In this document: positions 48,301-58,445 of the stretch, in pieces | Numbering within the stretch: position 1 is the stretch's first letter | Layout of the letters: the number at the start of each line of letters is the position of its first letter | Assembly: GCA_964400725.1 (NCBI GenBank) | Contig: CAYNVS010000011.1 | Location: 33,808-97,807, forward strand | Length of the DNA: 64,000 nucleotides | Direction of reading: 5' to 3' | From: CAYNVS01 sp964400725 | GTDB lineage: Bacteria > Myxococcota_A > SURF-8 > CAYNVS01 | Notes under the pieces: model-generated | Databases searched by the model: none | The model's input: the letters and a program-made list of their open reading frames with translations, nothing else | What the model was told of the DNA's origin: nothing | Program-made: the position numbers and the translations under genes

Positions 48301-50994
48301 TTATTTCTTGGATGAAGGCTCGCTTGCGGGTTTCAGCTCGCCCGCCTTCTTCTCCATAATGAACGCCTCTATCACGTCGCCGGGCTTGAGGTCGTTATAG
48401 TTGGACATCAGTAAACCGCAGTCCTGCCCTTGCTGGACTTCCTTTGCGTCGTCCTTGAAGCGCTTGAGGCTGGAAAGCGTGCCTGTGTGAACGATTTTCT
48501 GGTCGCGCAGCAGGCGGACGCTGGCGTCGCGCGTAATCTTGCCGTCGTTGACGAAGCACCCCGCAATGGTGCCGACTTTAGCGATGTTGAATATCTGGCG
48601 CACTTCGGCGTGGCCGAGCACTTTCTCTTCAAACGTCGGCGATAACATGCCTGTGAGCATCTGCGTTATCATGTCCACCGCTTCGTAAATAATATTCGAG
48701 AGCTTTATCTCCACGCCCTCGCGCGCCGCGATGGGGAGAACCTTAGCTTCCGGCCTGATATTGAAGCCGATGATAACCGCGTCGGAGGCGCTGGCGAGCA
48801 TGATGTCGTTCTCGGTAATTCCGCCGACCGCCGCGTGGATAACTTCAACTTTAATTTCGTCGTTGGAAAGTTTAACCAGCGCGTCGGCCAGAGCTTCTAT
48901 GGAGCCCTGTACGTCGCCCTTGATTATGAGTTTGAGGCTCTTCGCTTCGCCTTCCTGAATCTTCTTGAGCATCTGCTCCAAGCGCGCTTTGCCCGCTTTT
49001 GCTATGGCGGCTTCCTTAATCTTAAGCGCGCGGTGCTCGGCCAGGCGCTTGGCGTCCTTTTCGTCTTTAACGATGACGAAATTCTCGCCCGCTTCCGGCA
49101 CTTCGTCGATGCCCAATAGCTGCACCATTGAGCTTGGAGGCGCCTGCTTAACCGGCGTTCCTCCTTGAGTGTCGAGCATGTTGCGCACGCGGCCGCATAT
49201 GGCTCCGGCTACGAAATGGTCGCCGACGCGCAGCGTTCCGTCTTGAATGAGAACGGTAGCTACTGGGCCTTTGCCGCGCTCCAGCCTAGCCTCGACCACG
49301 ACTCCCTTGGCGCGCTTCTTCGGATTGGCGCGCAGATTCATAATTTCTGCCTGCAATAAAACCATTTCAAGCAGTTTCTCGACGTTGTCGCCCTTCTTGG
49401 CGCTTACTTCCACCATTATGGTGTCGCCGCCGAGATCTTCAGGGACGAGTCCTTGCACCATCAGCTCGTTTTTTAGGCGCGGGATGTTCGAGTCGGGCTT
49501 GTCTATTTTGTTAATCGCGACGATTATCGGCACCTTCGCTTCGCGGCTGTGGTTAATCGCTTCGACTGTCTGCGGCATGACGCCGTCGTCGGCGGCCACG
49601 ACCAGAATGACGATGTCGGTAATCTTGGCTCCGCGGGCGCGCATGCGGGTAAACGCTTCATGGCCCGGCGTGTCGATAAAGGCTATCTTTCCCTTGACCT
49701 TTTCGGTCTTAAGTTCGACGAGATACGCGCCGATATGCTGCGTTATGCCGCCCGCTTCCTTCGCCGCTACGTTCGTGCGGCGTATGTAATCCAATAAAGT
49801 GGTTTTGCCGTGATCGACGTGTCCCATAACCGTTACTACAGGCGGACGCACCACCAAATCCTCTTCCGGCGATTCTTCTTCGCGCAGGAAGTTGTCCTCC
49901 TCGAAGCCTGAGCGTTCGATTTGACAGTCGAACTCGGAGGCGACGATGGATGCCGTCTCAAAGTCGATAATCTGGTTCGCAGTAACCATCATTCCGAGTT
50001 CGAAGAGTTTTTTAATGACTTCCGCGGCTTTTAATCCCATGCGGCGCGAAAGCTCCGCTATTTGTATGGATTCGGCTATTTTAAGCGATTTTACCACGCT
50101 CTTCAACGGCCCTTCTTCCGCGACCGTCTTTCTTTTCTTCGCCTGACGTTTCAGTCCTTCCGGGTAAAGGTCTTGAACGACCTTGCGTTTGCGGTGGCCG
50201 CCGATGACGGTTTCTTCGGCGTAAGAGTCGGATTTTTTCTCTTTGGCTTTCTGATCGACGACCGGAGTCGCATCGACTACTTCGTCCTTGGGTTTCGGTC
50301 TGCTTGCCGGACGCTGCGGCGCCGGACGCTGCGGGCGCTGCCTTACCGGCTCGGGTTTAATTTCAATGCGCCCAAGTATGGTTGAAACCTGCTTGGGTTT
50401 CTGAACTTTTTTCGCGGGCTTCTTCTTGTCCTTGGAATCGTCCTCTTTAGGAGCTTCCGCTTCTGCGTCCGCAACTTCAGGCTCGGCGGCTTCGGGTTGA
50501 GCGGTTTCCTCGGCTTCTGCGGTTTCCTCGCTTTTGGATTCGGCTTTCGGCTCATCCGCTTTGACGGCTGCTTCTGCAAGCGCTTCTTCTTCGCCTTGGG
50601 GCTCTTCGGCTTCACGCTCCGGCTCGACGGCGGATTCCTTTGCGGTCTCCGTTTCCGCCGCGATCGTCTCTTCGGTTTCTTTCAGAGGCTCGGCTTCGAC
50701 TAGCTCTTCCTCAGGCTGCGCCGGTTCCGGCGTCGGCTCAGGTTCGGGCGCAGGCTCCGCCTTCTTGCGGCGGATTATCGTTTTGGGCGCGCCGTCCTTC
50801 TGCGCTTGACGCTCTTCAATCAAGGCTCCCTTTTCCTTCTTTTTGAAGTACTCCCTTATTTGGCGCTCCTGATTCTCGTCGATTGAAGCCATGTTGGTTT
50901 TGACCGGCACTCCGGCTTCTTTGGCGATTTCCATCATTACCGTAGTGGAAAGCCCCAGTTCCTTGGCCAGTTTGAAAATTTGCGTTTTAGCCAT
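48301..50994 (-). CDS. infB: Translation initiation factor IF-2
   Basis: 897 residues. N-terminal IF2_N motif (IFKLAKELGLSTTVMMEIAK), a long Glu/Ala/Pro/Lys-rich variable linker (about 75-265), a second IF2_N-like unit (IQIAELSRRMGLKAAEVIKK), then the GTPase: GHVDHGKTTLLDYIRR (P-loop), DTPGHEAFTRMRARG (G3), NKIDKPDSN (G4), and domains II, III and IV to the end. It places initiator tRNA on the 30S subunit. The start overlaps ylxR by eight bases. No internal frame break is seen. Confidence 0.97.
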   Translation of the reverse strand: MAKTQIFKLAKELGLSTTVMMEIAKEAGVPVKTNMASIDENQERQIREYFKKKEKGALIEERQAQKDGAPKTIIRRKKAEPAPEPEPTPEPAQPEEELVEAEPLKETEETIAAETETAKESAVEPEREAEEPQGEEEALAEAAVKADEPKAESKSEETAEAEETAQPEAAEPEVADAEAEAPKEDDSKDKKKPAKKVQKPKQVSTILGRIEIKPEPVRQRPQRPAPQRPASRPKPKDEVVDATPVVDQKAKEKKSDSYAEETVIGGHRKRKVVQDLYPEGLKRQAKKRKTVAEEGPLKSVVKSLKIAESIQIAELSRRMGLKAAEVIKKLFELGMMVTANQIIDFETASIVASEFDCQIERSGFEEDNFLREEESPEEDLVVRPPVVTVMGHVDHGKTTLLDYIRRTNVAAKEAGGITQHIGAYLVELKTEKVKGKIAFIDTPGHEAFTRMRARGAKITDIVILVVAADDGVMPQTVEAINHSREAKVPIIVAINKIDKPDSNIPRLKNELMVQGLVPEDLGGDTIMVEVSAKKGDNVEKLLEMVLLQAEIMNLRANPKKRAKGVVVEARLERGKGPVATVLIQDGTLRVGDHFVAGAICGRVRNMLDTQGGTPVKQAPPSSMVQLLGIDEVPEAGENFVIVKDEKDAKRLAEHRALKIKEAAIAKAGKARLEQMLKKIQEGEAKSLKLIIKGDVQGSIEALADALVKLSNDEIKVEVIHAAVGGITENDIMLASASDAVIIGFNIRPEAKVLPIAAREGVEIKLSNIIYEAVDMITQMLTGMLSPTFEEKVLGHAEVRQIFNIAKVGTIAGCFVNDGKITRDASVRLLRDQKIVHTGTLSSLKRFKDDAKEVQQGQDCGLLMSNYNDLKPGDVIEAFIMEKKAGELKPASEPSSKK

Positions 50995-51328
50995 TCAATA
51001 AGCCTCTCTTTTTGCCTGTTTCGCAAGATGAGATCCGGCGTTTAATACAATCTGTTTCGGGCTTTTCCGCCCCGCGTTTAGCGGCATAATCCAAGGCCGC
51101 GTCGGGCTCGAAACGCGCGTCTTTAATTTTAAGCGAGCGTCTTATTCCGGCAGTCGCGGACGGCGAATAAAAGCATTCGGTTTTTAAGTGCAAATAAGCT
51201 CCGCGTCCATTTAGCCGGCCGTCTGGATCGGGAAGGACTTCTTTTCCGGCTGCCGCAAGGCGCAGCATCGCGGACTTCTCGTCCTTTTCCCCGCATCCGC
51301 AGCACGTTCTAATCGCGGTTTTGCTCAT
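50987..51328 (-). CDS. ylxR: YlxR/RnpM family RNA-binding protein
   Basis: 113 residues. The YlxR motifs RTCCGCGEKDEKSAMLRLAA and NGRGAYLHLKTECFY are present; the C-terminal 40 residues are basic. The position between nusA and infB is diagnostic. Members bind RNA; in Bacillus the orthologue (RnpM) modulates RNase P. The last codons overlap infB by eight bases, so translation is coupled. Confidence 0.92.
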   Translation of the reverse strand: MSKTAIRTCCGCGEKDEKSAMLRLAAAGKEVLPDPDGRLNGRGAYLHLKTECFYSPSATAGIRRSLKIKDARFEPDAALDYAAKRGAEKPETDCIKRRISSCETGKKRGLLNG

Positions 51329-51366
51329 ATAAAGTCTTTCGCATTAATTCTTCGTTCCGCCGCCGT

Positions 51367-53055
<1,689 letters not shown>

Positions 53056-53163
53056 GATACGCCTCCTTCTTAGTATATAACAAGGTAGTTTAAACTTGCC
53101 TTAACGCTCATCTTTATCTGTTCGCCTTTTTATTTTTCAGCAAGCGGTCGTTGTTTTGATTTA

Positions 53164-53670
53164 TTACATGGCGAAGTGCTTGTTCGCCCTCGCAAGCGCG
53201 GTCATCGGTATGTCGTAAACTTGGTCGTTGAACTTGGCTTTTATAAAAATCTTCCCCTGTTTTTCAAATACGGCTTCGATAACGCCCACCTCTTTGTGCA
53301 TTCCGTGAAAATCCCCTTTGAATACGAACGACGCTTCGTTTCCGATTTCTTCCTCGAAGTGCGCTCTTCTTTTTAGGCTACGCGTAAGCCCCGCGCTGCT
53401 TACGTCGAGCGTGTAGCTCCCCTTTATGTAATCGGTAACCTCAAGATGCGACGCCACTTCGCGGCTGACGGTTTCGCAGTCCTTCAAGGTAACCCCCGTT
53501 TGACTCATTATGTAAAGGCGAATGGAGACTCTTCCGCGCGCGCCGCCGCCGAACTCGACGTCGGTTAGACGAAAACCCAGTTTCTCGACGAGGTCGTCTA
53601 TTACTCCCCAAAATTTCAGCTCCCGGTCGTTCAGCTTCGACAGGGCGTCGGTTTCGTCGGGAAGAGCCAT
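53164..53670 (-). CDS. rimP: Ribosome maturation factor RimP
   Basis: 168 residues. RimP features: the N-terminal LGFRLTDVEFGGGARGRVSI, then GVTLKDCETVSREVASHLEV and YTLDVSSAGLTRSLKRRAHF (the hallmark ExSSPGxxRxL-like stretch), and a C-terminal SH3-like barrel. It assists 30S assembly. First gene of the rimP-nusA-ylxR-infB-rbfA-nrnA block. AAGGA lies about ten bases before the ATG. A terminator-like hairpin and a promoter lie just upstream (53693-53782). Confidence 0.93.
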   Translation of the reverse strand: MALPDETDALSKLNDRELKFWGVIDDLVEKLGFRLTDVEFGGGARGRVSIRLYIMSQTGVTLKDCETVSREVASHLEVTDYIKGSYTLDVSSAGLTRSLKRRAHFEEEIGNEASFVFKGDFHGMHKEVGVIEAVFEKQGKIFIKAKFNDQVYDIPMTALARANKHFAM

Positions 53671-53692
53671 ATGCCGCGCATCCTTGGTTTAA

Positions 53693-53723
53693 ACAATAAA
53701 AAAGCGGGCTTAAAAGCGCCCGC
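53693..53723 (-). terminator. Terminator-like hairpin between the MFS gene and rimP, possible attenuator
   Basis: On the minus strand GCGGGC (53718-53723) pairs with GCCCGC (53704-53709) across eight bases, followed by TTTTTTATT. It may simply end the MFS gene, but it lies between a promoter-like element (53757-53782) and rimP, so transcripts started there must pass it. Confidence 0.8.
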
Positions 53724-53756
53724 CGGGTACTCGCTCCAGCGAAATTTCAAAAAGAT

Positions 53757-53782
53757 ATTATATTTTTTTTTTCGAAATGCAA
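53757..53782 (-). promoter_or_regulatory. Possible promoter of the rimP-nusA-infB operon
   Basis: On the minus strand a perfect TATAAT (53757-53762) is preceded by an A tract and a poorly placed TTGCAT (53777-53782, 14-base spacer). The -10 is convincing, the -35 is not. Confidence 0.4.
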
Positions 53783-53893
53783 ATTTATTTTGCCGCAAAA
53801 TTGCTTTAAAACCCTTAAAAAACCGCCGTTTGCGGCGCAAATCGGAAGCGGCATAAAAATGCGCAAAATTTTTAAGTAAGCGCAAATAATAAA

Positions 53894-55411
53894 CTACTCA
53901 GCCGCCTTTTCTTCCGTTTTTATCTCGCTGGTGGAGCGGATGATCCTAGCGAAGAGAAGAATGAGAATCGGGCTGGAAATAGCCGTCAAGCCGATTATGC
54001 CCCAGAACATATACGGGTCGATGCGTCCCGCAATCGGCGCATAGTCGGGAGTAACCGCGGCGTAAAAGCCCGAAAGCCCTCCCAGCGGAGTTTCGTATGT
54101 AGGAGCGGGGCAATAAGTCGGCAAAATCCACCGTTGCAGCAAAGCCACAAGCGGCTTGCTCGCAAACCACGGCAGAATGGAAAGGCTCATGTAACTTCCT
54201 TCCCGCCCTTTAGGAGCGATGCTTGCGGTGTACTCAAACAGTCTAGGCGACCATATTCCTTCGCCGATTGTGAAAATAATTACGAAGATAAGCAAAGGAA
54301 TATACCACGGGTGCAGCGCGCCTTGAACTCCGAGCAGCTGCGCGATAACTTTTCCGACGGCGCCGTTTGCGATGGGAGCGAACGCGCTGGATGGAATGCA
54401 GAGAATAAATACCGCAAACGATGAAATAATCGAGCCCAGCACAATCATTTTAAATGATGAAATCTTTTGAGTAAAAGCGCCTATGAACGGAACAAATACC
54501 ACGATTATAAAAGGATTGAGGAAGCCGTACGCCGTTCCAATTTTTGCGCCTTGGCCGATATACCTGTCGGCAAAGGGAGGCAGCGAATAGTGCATATGAT
54601 AAAAAACGCTTTTTACGCCCAAAAGGAACGAAAGAAAGAGAATGAACAGCCAGAATTGTTTTTCTTTTACGACCTCGACAAGTATTTTTATAGGATTTTC
54701 CGCTTCTTTCTTAGTTTCCGAAAGCGGAACGAGCGCGCAGGTTTCCTCGTCAACCTCGACGCCTTCGCGTATGAAAAGCTGTATTATTACTACTCCGCCG
54801 ACGGTTATAGCCGCCGAAATGAAGAAAAGAAACTGAAATTCGGTAAGCGCGAAGCCGCCCACCGCAATAGTTCCGCCGGAATTCTTTACTATTTCGCGAA
54901 TCATATCCCAGCCCCAGCCGCCTATAGCGTAGCCGACGTTCATCAGCACGTAGAACATCGAGAACGCCATAGAACGCTGTTCTCTGCTTGTAAACCGGCG
55001 TATCGCCGCGGCGACAACCGGCGACATCAGCGCCATGCCAACCGCAATCGTTCCCAGACCGATTACGACCGACAGCCAGAAGTTGGTTGTGAAAGCAATG
55101 AAGCCGCGGCCTATCGCGCAGGTAAGATAGCCAAGCAGGAAGGAACGTTTGATTCCCAGCCCGTCTGTAATTATTCCGGAGAAAATTGTAATGGCGGAGA
55201 GAATCATTCCCCATACCATTAAAATGTAAGTCGCGCTCTCGTCGGAATACTTCAGGTCGTTCAGCATCCACAGCATAAGCGAATACTGCATGAACGAGTA
55301 AGCGATGTATTCGGTGATGTTTACAAGGTAAACAAGCCCAAGCTCCCGCGGGGATTTGCGCAGAACCGTGAACTTGTCCGCGAACGATTTTACTTTGTCT
55401 TTCAAACTCAT
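53894..55411 (-). CDS. Major facilitator superfamily transporter
   Basis: 505 residues with about 12 hydrophobic segments, cytoplasmic termini and a central loop near residues 225-250. The inter-helix motif between helices two and three (SGIITDGLGIKRSFLLGYLT) is the MFS motif A equivalent. Hydrophobic segments include FQFLFFISAAITVGGVVII and GIIGLTAISSPILILLFARI. The layout resembles peptide (POT-like) or nucleoside-type MFS carriers, but the defining residues cannot be assigned, so the substrate is unknown. It lies 48 bp after the repeat lipoprotein. Confidence 0.85.
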   Translation of the reverse strand: MSLKDKVKSFADKFTVLRKSPRELGLVYLVNITEYIAYSFMQYSLMLWMLNDLKYSDESATYILMVWGMILSAITIFSGIITDGLGIKRSFLLGYLTCAIGRGFIAFTTNFWLSVVIGLGTIAVGMALMSPVVAAAIRRFTSREQRSMAFSMFYVLMNVGYAIGGWGWDMIREIVKNSGGTIAVGGFALTEFQFLFFISAAITVGGVVIIQLFIREGVEVDEETCALVPLSETKKEAENPIKILVEVVKEKQFWLFILFLSFLLGVKSVFYHMHYSLPPFADRYIGQGAKIGTAYGFLNPFIIVVFVPFIGAFTQKISSFKMIVLGSIISSFAVFILCIPSSAFAPIANGAVGKVIAQLLGVQGALHPWYIPLLIFVIIFTIGEGIWSPRLFEYTASIAPKGREGSYMSLSILPWFASKPLVALLQRWILPTYCPAPTYETPLGGLSGFYAAVTPDYAPIAGRIDPYMFWGIIGLTAISSPILILLFARIIRSTSEIKTEEKAAE

Positions 55412-55459
55412 TTAAACGAGCCTTTCGGTGAAGAGAACTTTTTTTGCGGGTTTCGCCGC

Positions 55460-56413
55460 CTACATTTCAACGCACCGGCTATACGCAGGATAGCCCGGCT
55501 TGTTTCTGCATTCTTCGTCGGAACCGCATTCTTTCTCGCGGCAAAAATAATCGTAACATGTAAATATGTTAGTATTATATATCTCGGCGCAGTCCCCATC
55601 GTTGCGGCAGAACGAGCAGACTTTCTGCCCGTAATAATCCACGCATCGGCTATAAGAGGGATAACCCTGTTTAGCGGCGCATTCTTCGTCCGATTCGCAG
55701 TCTTTTACGCGGCAGTAATAGTCGTTGCAAGAATAGCCCTGCCCGTATAAATTTTCGCAGTCCGCGTCGCTGCGGCACAGGGAGCAGACGCGCCTGCCCG
55801 ACCTCTCCAAGCATTCCGAAAAAGAAGGATAACCGCTCTTCGCTTGGCATTCCTCGTCGTCAACGCAATTCTTTGCCGCGCAATAGTAGTTATAACACTC
55901 GTAAATGTCCGTTCCATATAAATCAGCGCAGTCCTGATCGTCGCGGCATATTGAGCAGGATTTCCATTTGCGGATTTCCTCTTCAAACTCCGCTTCCGCG
56001 TCCGGCTCCGGCTCTTTTTCCTCTGCCGTTTCTACGGCCGGCTCTTCGTCCGCCTCGTTATCTACGGTCTTTTCCTCGTTGTCGGCCTGTTTATCCTTAA
56101 CGTCCGTCTCGTATCCGTCTTCCTCGAACGAATCGTCGCCGCCGCCGTCGGGCGTAACTTCGTCGTCATCCGCTGGGTCGTCGAGCTCATCTTCGGCTCG
56201 TTCTTCTTGCGGCGTTTCGCTCGCGCTTTCTTCTAAAACGTTTTCCCACTCCGGGTTCCATTCGTAATCGACCGAAGAAGCCTCTTCCGTCTCCGTTAAG
56301 TCCGCCAAGTCGCCGTCAAGGCTGGAATTTGGGTTTGAACCCTTGGAGCACCCATGCGCCGCAAACGCAAACAGCGCCGCCGCGGTTAAACAAAGAGCGG
56401 TTTTTACTTTCAT
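55460..56413 (-). CDS. Lipoprotein with acidic linker and three Cys-rich repeats
   Basis: 317 residues. Signal peptide with lipobox FAAHGC, then a 120-residue Asp/Glu-rich linker (about 35-150), then three tandem repeats of about 57 residues. Each runs C-S-x-C-R-x-D-x-DC, then YGxxxxxC-x-x-YYC, DDEEC-like, GYPSxSxC and closes near V-C (for example CSICRDDQDC, CSLCRSDADC, CSFCRNDGDC; and GYPSFSECL, GYPSYSRCV, GYPAYSRCV). Repeats differ enough to be old. Probably a disulfide-rich surface protein. The start overlaps the stop of the PIG-L gene by four bases. Confidence 0.85.
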   Translation of the reverse strand: MKVKTALCLTAAALFAFAAHGCSKGSNPNSSLDGDLADLTETEEASSVDYEWNPEWENVLEESASETPQEERAEDELDDPADDDEVTPDGGGDDSFEEDGYETDVKDKQADNEEKTVDNEADEEPAVETAEEKEPEPDAEAEFEEEIRKWKSCSICRDDQDCADLYGTDIYECYNYYCAAKNCVDDEECQAKSGYPSFSECLERSGRRVCSLCRSDADCENLYGQGYSCNDYYCRVKDCESDEECAAKQGYPSYSRCVDYYGQKVCSFCRNDGDCAEIYNTNIFTCYDYFCREKECGSDEECRNKPGYPAYSRCVEM

Positions 56414-57321
56414 GCGACCGTCTCGTAAGGGTCGAGGACGTTTTTATACGGGTCGTATTTTCGCAGGTAAAGCCTGTTGAAGAGCGCGACGAACTCCCGC
56501 ACGCCTCCCATGTCGTTTTCCTGCGTTTTGTGAGGTTTAGTGTATTCGGCGCAAAGGTCGCGGCACGACCAGCCGTCTTTGCATGGACGAGTCGCGTCCC
56601 ACGTTTCGGTTACAGGTCCTTCGTCGCCCGCGCCCGCAAGCCTGAAAGGCCAGTAACGGTTGAGGACGAAGTAGAAATGTTTGATTTCAATCGGCGCGCC
56701 TTCGAGTTTTGCCTCAGGGTCGAGCGCCATGCGGGCTCCGGCCATGCCGAAGCGGCTTGCAAGCTGATGCTCCGGGTGCTGCGTGTAGCCGGTAAAGGGG
56801 TCGAATGTGAAGACGACCGTAGGACGGAAACGCCTTATCGCCTCGGCGCAGACTATTGCGGGGTCTTTGACCGCGGCCCATTTCTTCGCGATTTCATGGC
56901 GCTTGGGGAAACTCTCCACCGGCAGGGGCGCGTTGAAATAAGACTCGTTCTGAAGCTGCGCGCCGTAAAGCGCCGCCACTTTTTTCAGCTCTTCGGCGCG
57001 GACGGTCGCCAAGTCCGGCTTGCATCCTTCGGGAATGCAGCATTCGCCTCCGTCGCCGCGGGTTAGAACGAGAAAGTAAAGCGGAGCCTTGCAGACTTTG
57101 CTCGCGTAAAGCAGTATTGAACCCGACATAGACTCGTCGTCGGGATGAGCGGCTATCCACATAACGCGGGCGCCGGAATTTAGAGCGGCGTCAACGCCGG
57201 GTTCAAGCGGAGATTTCTCCGTCGTTACGCAGGAGTGCAGAGAGCCGGCGGAACCCGCAAGAGCCGCCGCCGCAAGCGCGCCTTTTAAAAAATCTCTTCG
57301 TGTAAATTTATCAAAATCCAT
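56410..57321 (-). CDS. PIG-L (LmbE) family deacetylase, exported
   Basis: 303 residues from the ATG at 57321, which follows GAGGATTTCGC; the frame opens six codons earlier. A twin-arginine signal (TRRDFLKGALAAAALAGS) leads to SLHSC, so it could also be lipidated. The catalytic motif AHPDDESMSGS supplies the zinc ligands and base, with HPEHQ near residue 180 as a further ligand. Family members remove acetyl from GlcNAc-type sugars; the substrate is unknown. Export through Tat fits folding with metal in the cytoplasm. It shares an ATGA overlap with the repeat lipoprotein. Confidence 0.88.
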   Translation of the reverse strand: MDFDKFTRRDFLKGALAAAALAGSAGSLHSCVTTEKSPLEPGVDAALNSGARVMWIAAHPDDESMSGSILLYASKVCKAPLYFLVLTRGDGGECCIPEGCKPDLATVRAEELKKVAALYGAQLQNESYFNAPLPVESFPKRHEIAKKWAAVKDPAIVCAEAIRRFRPTVVFTFDPFTGYTQHPEHQLASRFGMAGARMALDPEAKLEGAPIEIKHFYFVLNRYWPFRLAGAGDEGPVTETWDATRPCKDGWSCRDLCAEYTKPHKTQENDMGGVREFVALFNRLYLRKYDPYKNVLDPYETVA

Positions 57322-57502
57322 GCGAAATCCTCGTTGCAACCGGCTTGCTCAATTAAACGACAGCAAAAGAGTATTTTATCGCGTTTGTTTTGTAAAATAT
57401 TTTTCCTAAATAGGAATAATATTGCGCGTCCGCCAGCTAAAGCGCGGACTATAAATTCCGCGGGGAAAATATAAAAAGCCTTAATATCTGCGTATAAAAC
57501 AA

Positions 57503-58435
57503 CTATGCCTTCGGGTGCGCCTTCCGGTAAACGGCTATCAGTTCCTCCGGCGAGACGTGCGTGTATCGCTGGGTTGCGCGAAGCGACGAATGCCCCAGAA
57601 GCTCTTGAATAGTCCTCAGATCGCATCCTGCCGCTAAAAGGTGGGTGGCGAAACTGTGCCTTATCAGGTGCGGGTGAATTTTACGGACGAGCCCCGCCTT
57701 CAGCGCGTACTTGTCGAGAAGTCTTCTTACGCTTCGCGCCGTCAGTCTTCCTCCGCGATGATTTAAAAAAATCGCGTCCCCGCTTTTTGCGCCGTCCGCG
57801 CCGCTTTTTAATTTATGATAAAGAGGCCGGTATGCGTTTAGCGCCTCTATCGCCGCGTCGATGAGCGGAACGACGCGCGTTTTGTTTCGTTTGCCCAGAA
57901 CGCGCAAAAAACGCATTCCCGAATCGAAGCCGCTCCAGTCGGCTCCGACCGCCTCGCTCACGCGAAGCCCGGACGAATAAAGCAGCTCGAATACGGCCTT
58001 GTCGCGGGCGCCGAGCGGCTCGTCCGCATACGCCTGTTCTAGCAGGGTTTTCATCTCCTCGACGGATAGAATCTCAGTCAGCCGCTTTTTCTTTCTGGGC
58101 GCCGGAACCAAATCGGTCGGCGAAACGGTTATTGCGCCTTCTCTTACGAGCCATTTGTAAAAAGCCCGCAGCGCCGACAATTTACGCGCAAGCGTCGAGT
58201 TGTCCAATCCTAAATCGGACAGCTTGTAAAGGTATCCGCGCACGTCGTAACGGTCGGCTCGCATTACGCGCTCCGCGCTTGGAAGCCGTCCGTCCCTGTC
58301 CGCGAGCGCTCCGAAATACTGCCAAAGGTCGGCAATGTAGTGTTCGACGCTTCCTTCGGCGCGCCCCTTTTGGTATGTAAGGTATCTGTAAAACCCGTCC
58401 GCGAGTTCGTAAACGTCGCCTGTCTTTGAAGTCAT
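57503..58435 (-). CDS. xerC: Tyrosine recombinase, XerC/XerD type
   Basis: 310 residues. An N-terminal SAM-like core-binding domain (about 10-105: SVEHYIADLWQYFGALADRD; LARKLSALRAFYKWLVREG) and a catalytic domain with the full active set: Arg158 (SSGLRVSEA), Lys182 (LGKRNKTR), His256 and Arg259 (HPHLIRHSFATHLLAAG), His282 (LLGHSS) and Tyr291 (QRYTHV). It should resolve chromosome dimers at a dif site. XerC and XerD cannot be told apart here. Ten bases separate it from namZ. No dif-like site is seen. Confidence 0.92.
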   Translation of the reverse strand: MTSKTGDVYELADGFYRYLTYQKGRAEGSVEHYIADLWQYFGALADRDGRLPSAERVMRADRYDVRGYLYKLSDLGLDNSTLARKLSALRAFYKWLVREGAITVSPTDLVPAPRKKKRLTEILSVEEMKTLLEQAYADEPLGARDKAVFELLYSSGLRVSEAVGADWSGFDSGMRFLRVLGKRNKTRVVPLIDAAIEALNAYRPLYHKLKSGADGAKSGDAIFLNHRGGRLTARSVRRLLDKYALKAGLVRKIHPHLIRHSFATHLLAAGCDLRTIQELLGHSSLRATQRYTHVSPEELIAVYRKAHPKA

Positions 58436-58445
58436 TTTGAGTCCG

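Noticed and set aside
57503..58435. Tyrosine recombinase as an integrase of a mobile element
   Set aside because: Sequence and length are of the housekeeping XerC/XerD type, it sits in an operon with pssA and namZ, and no attachment repeats or phage genes flank it.
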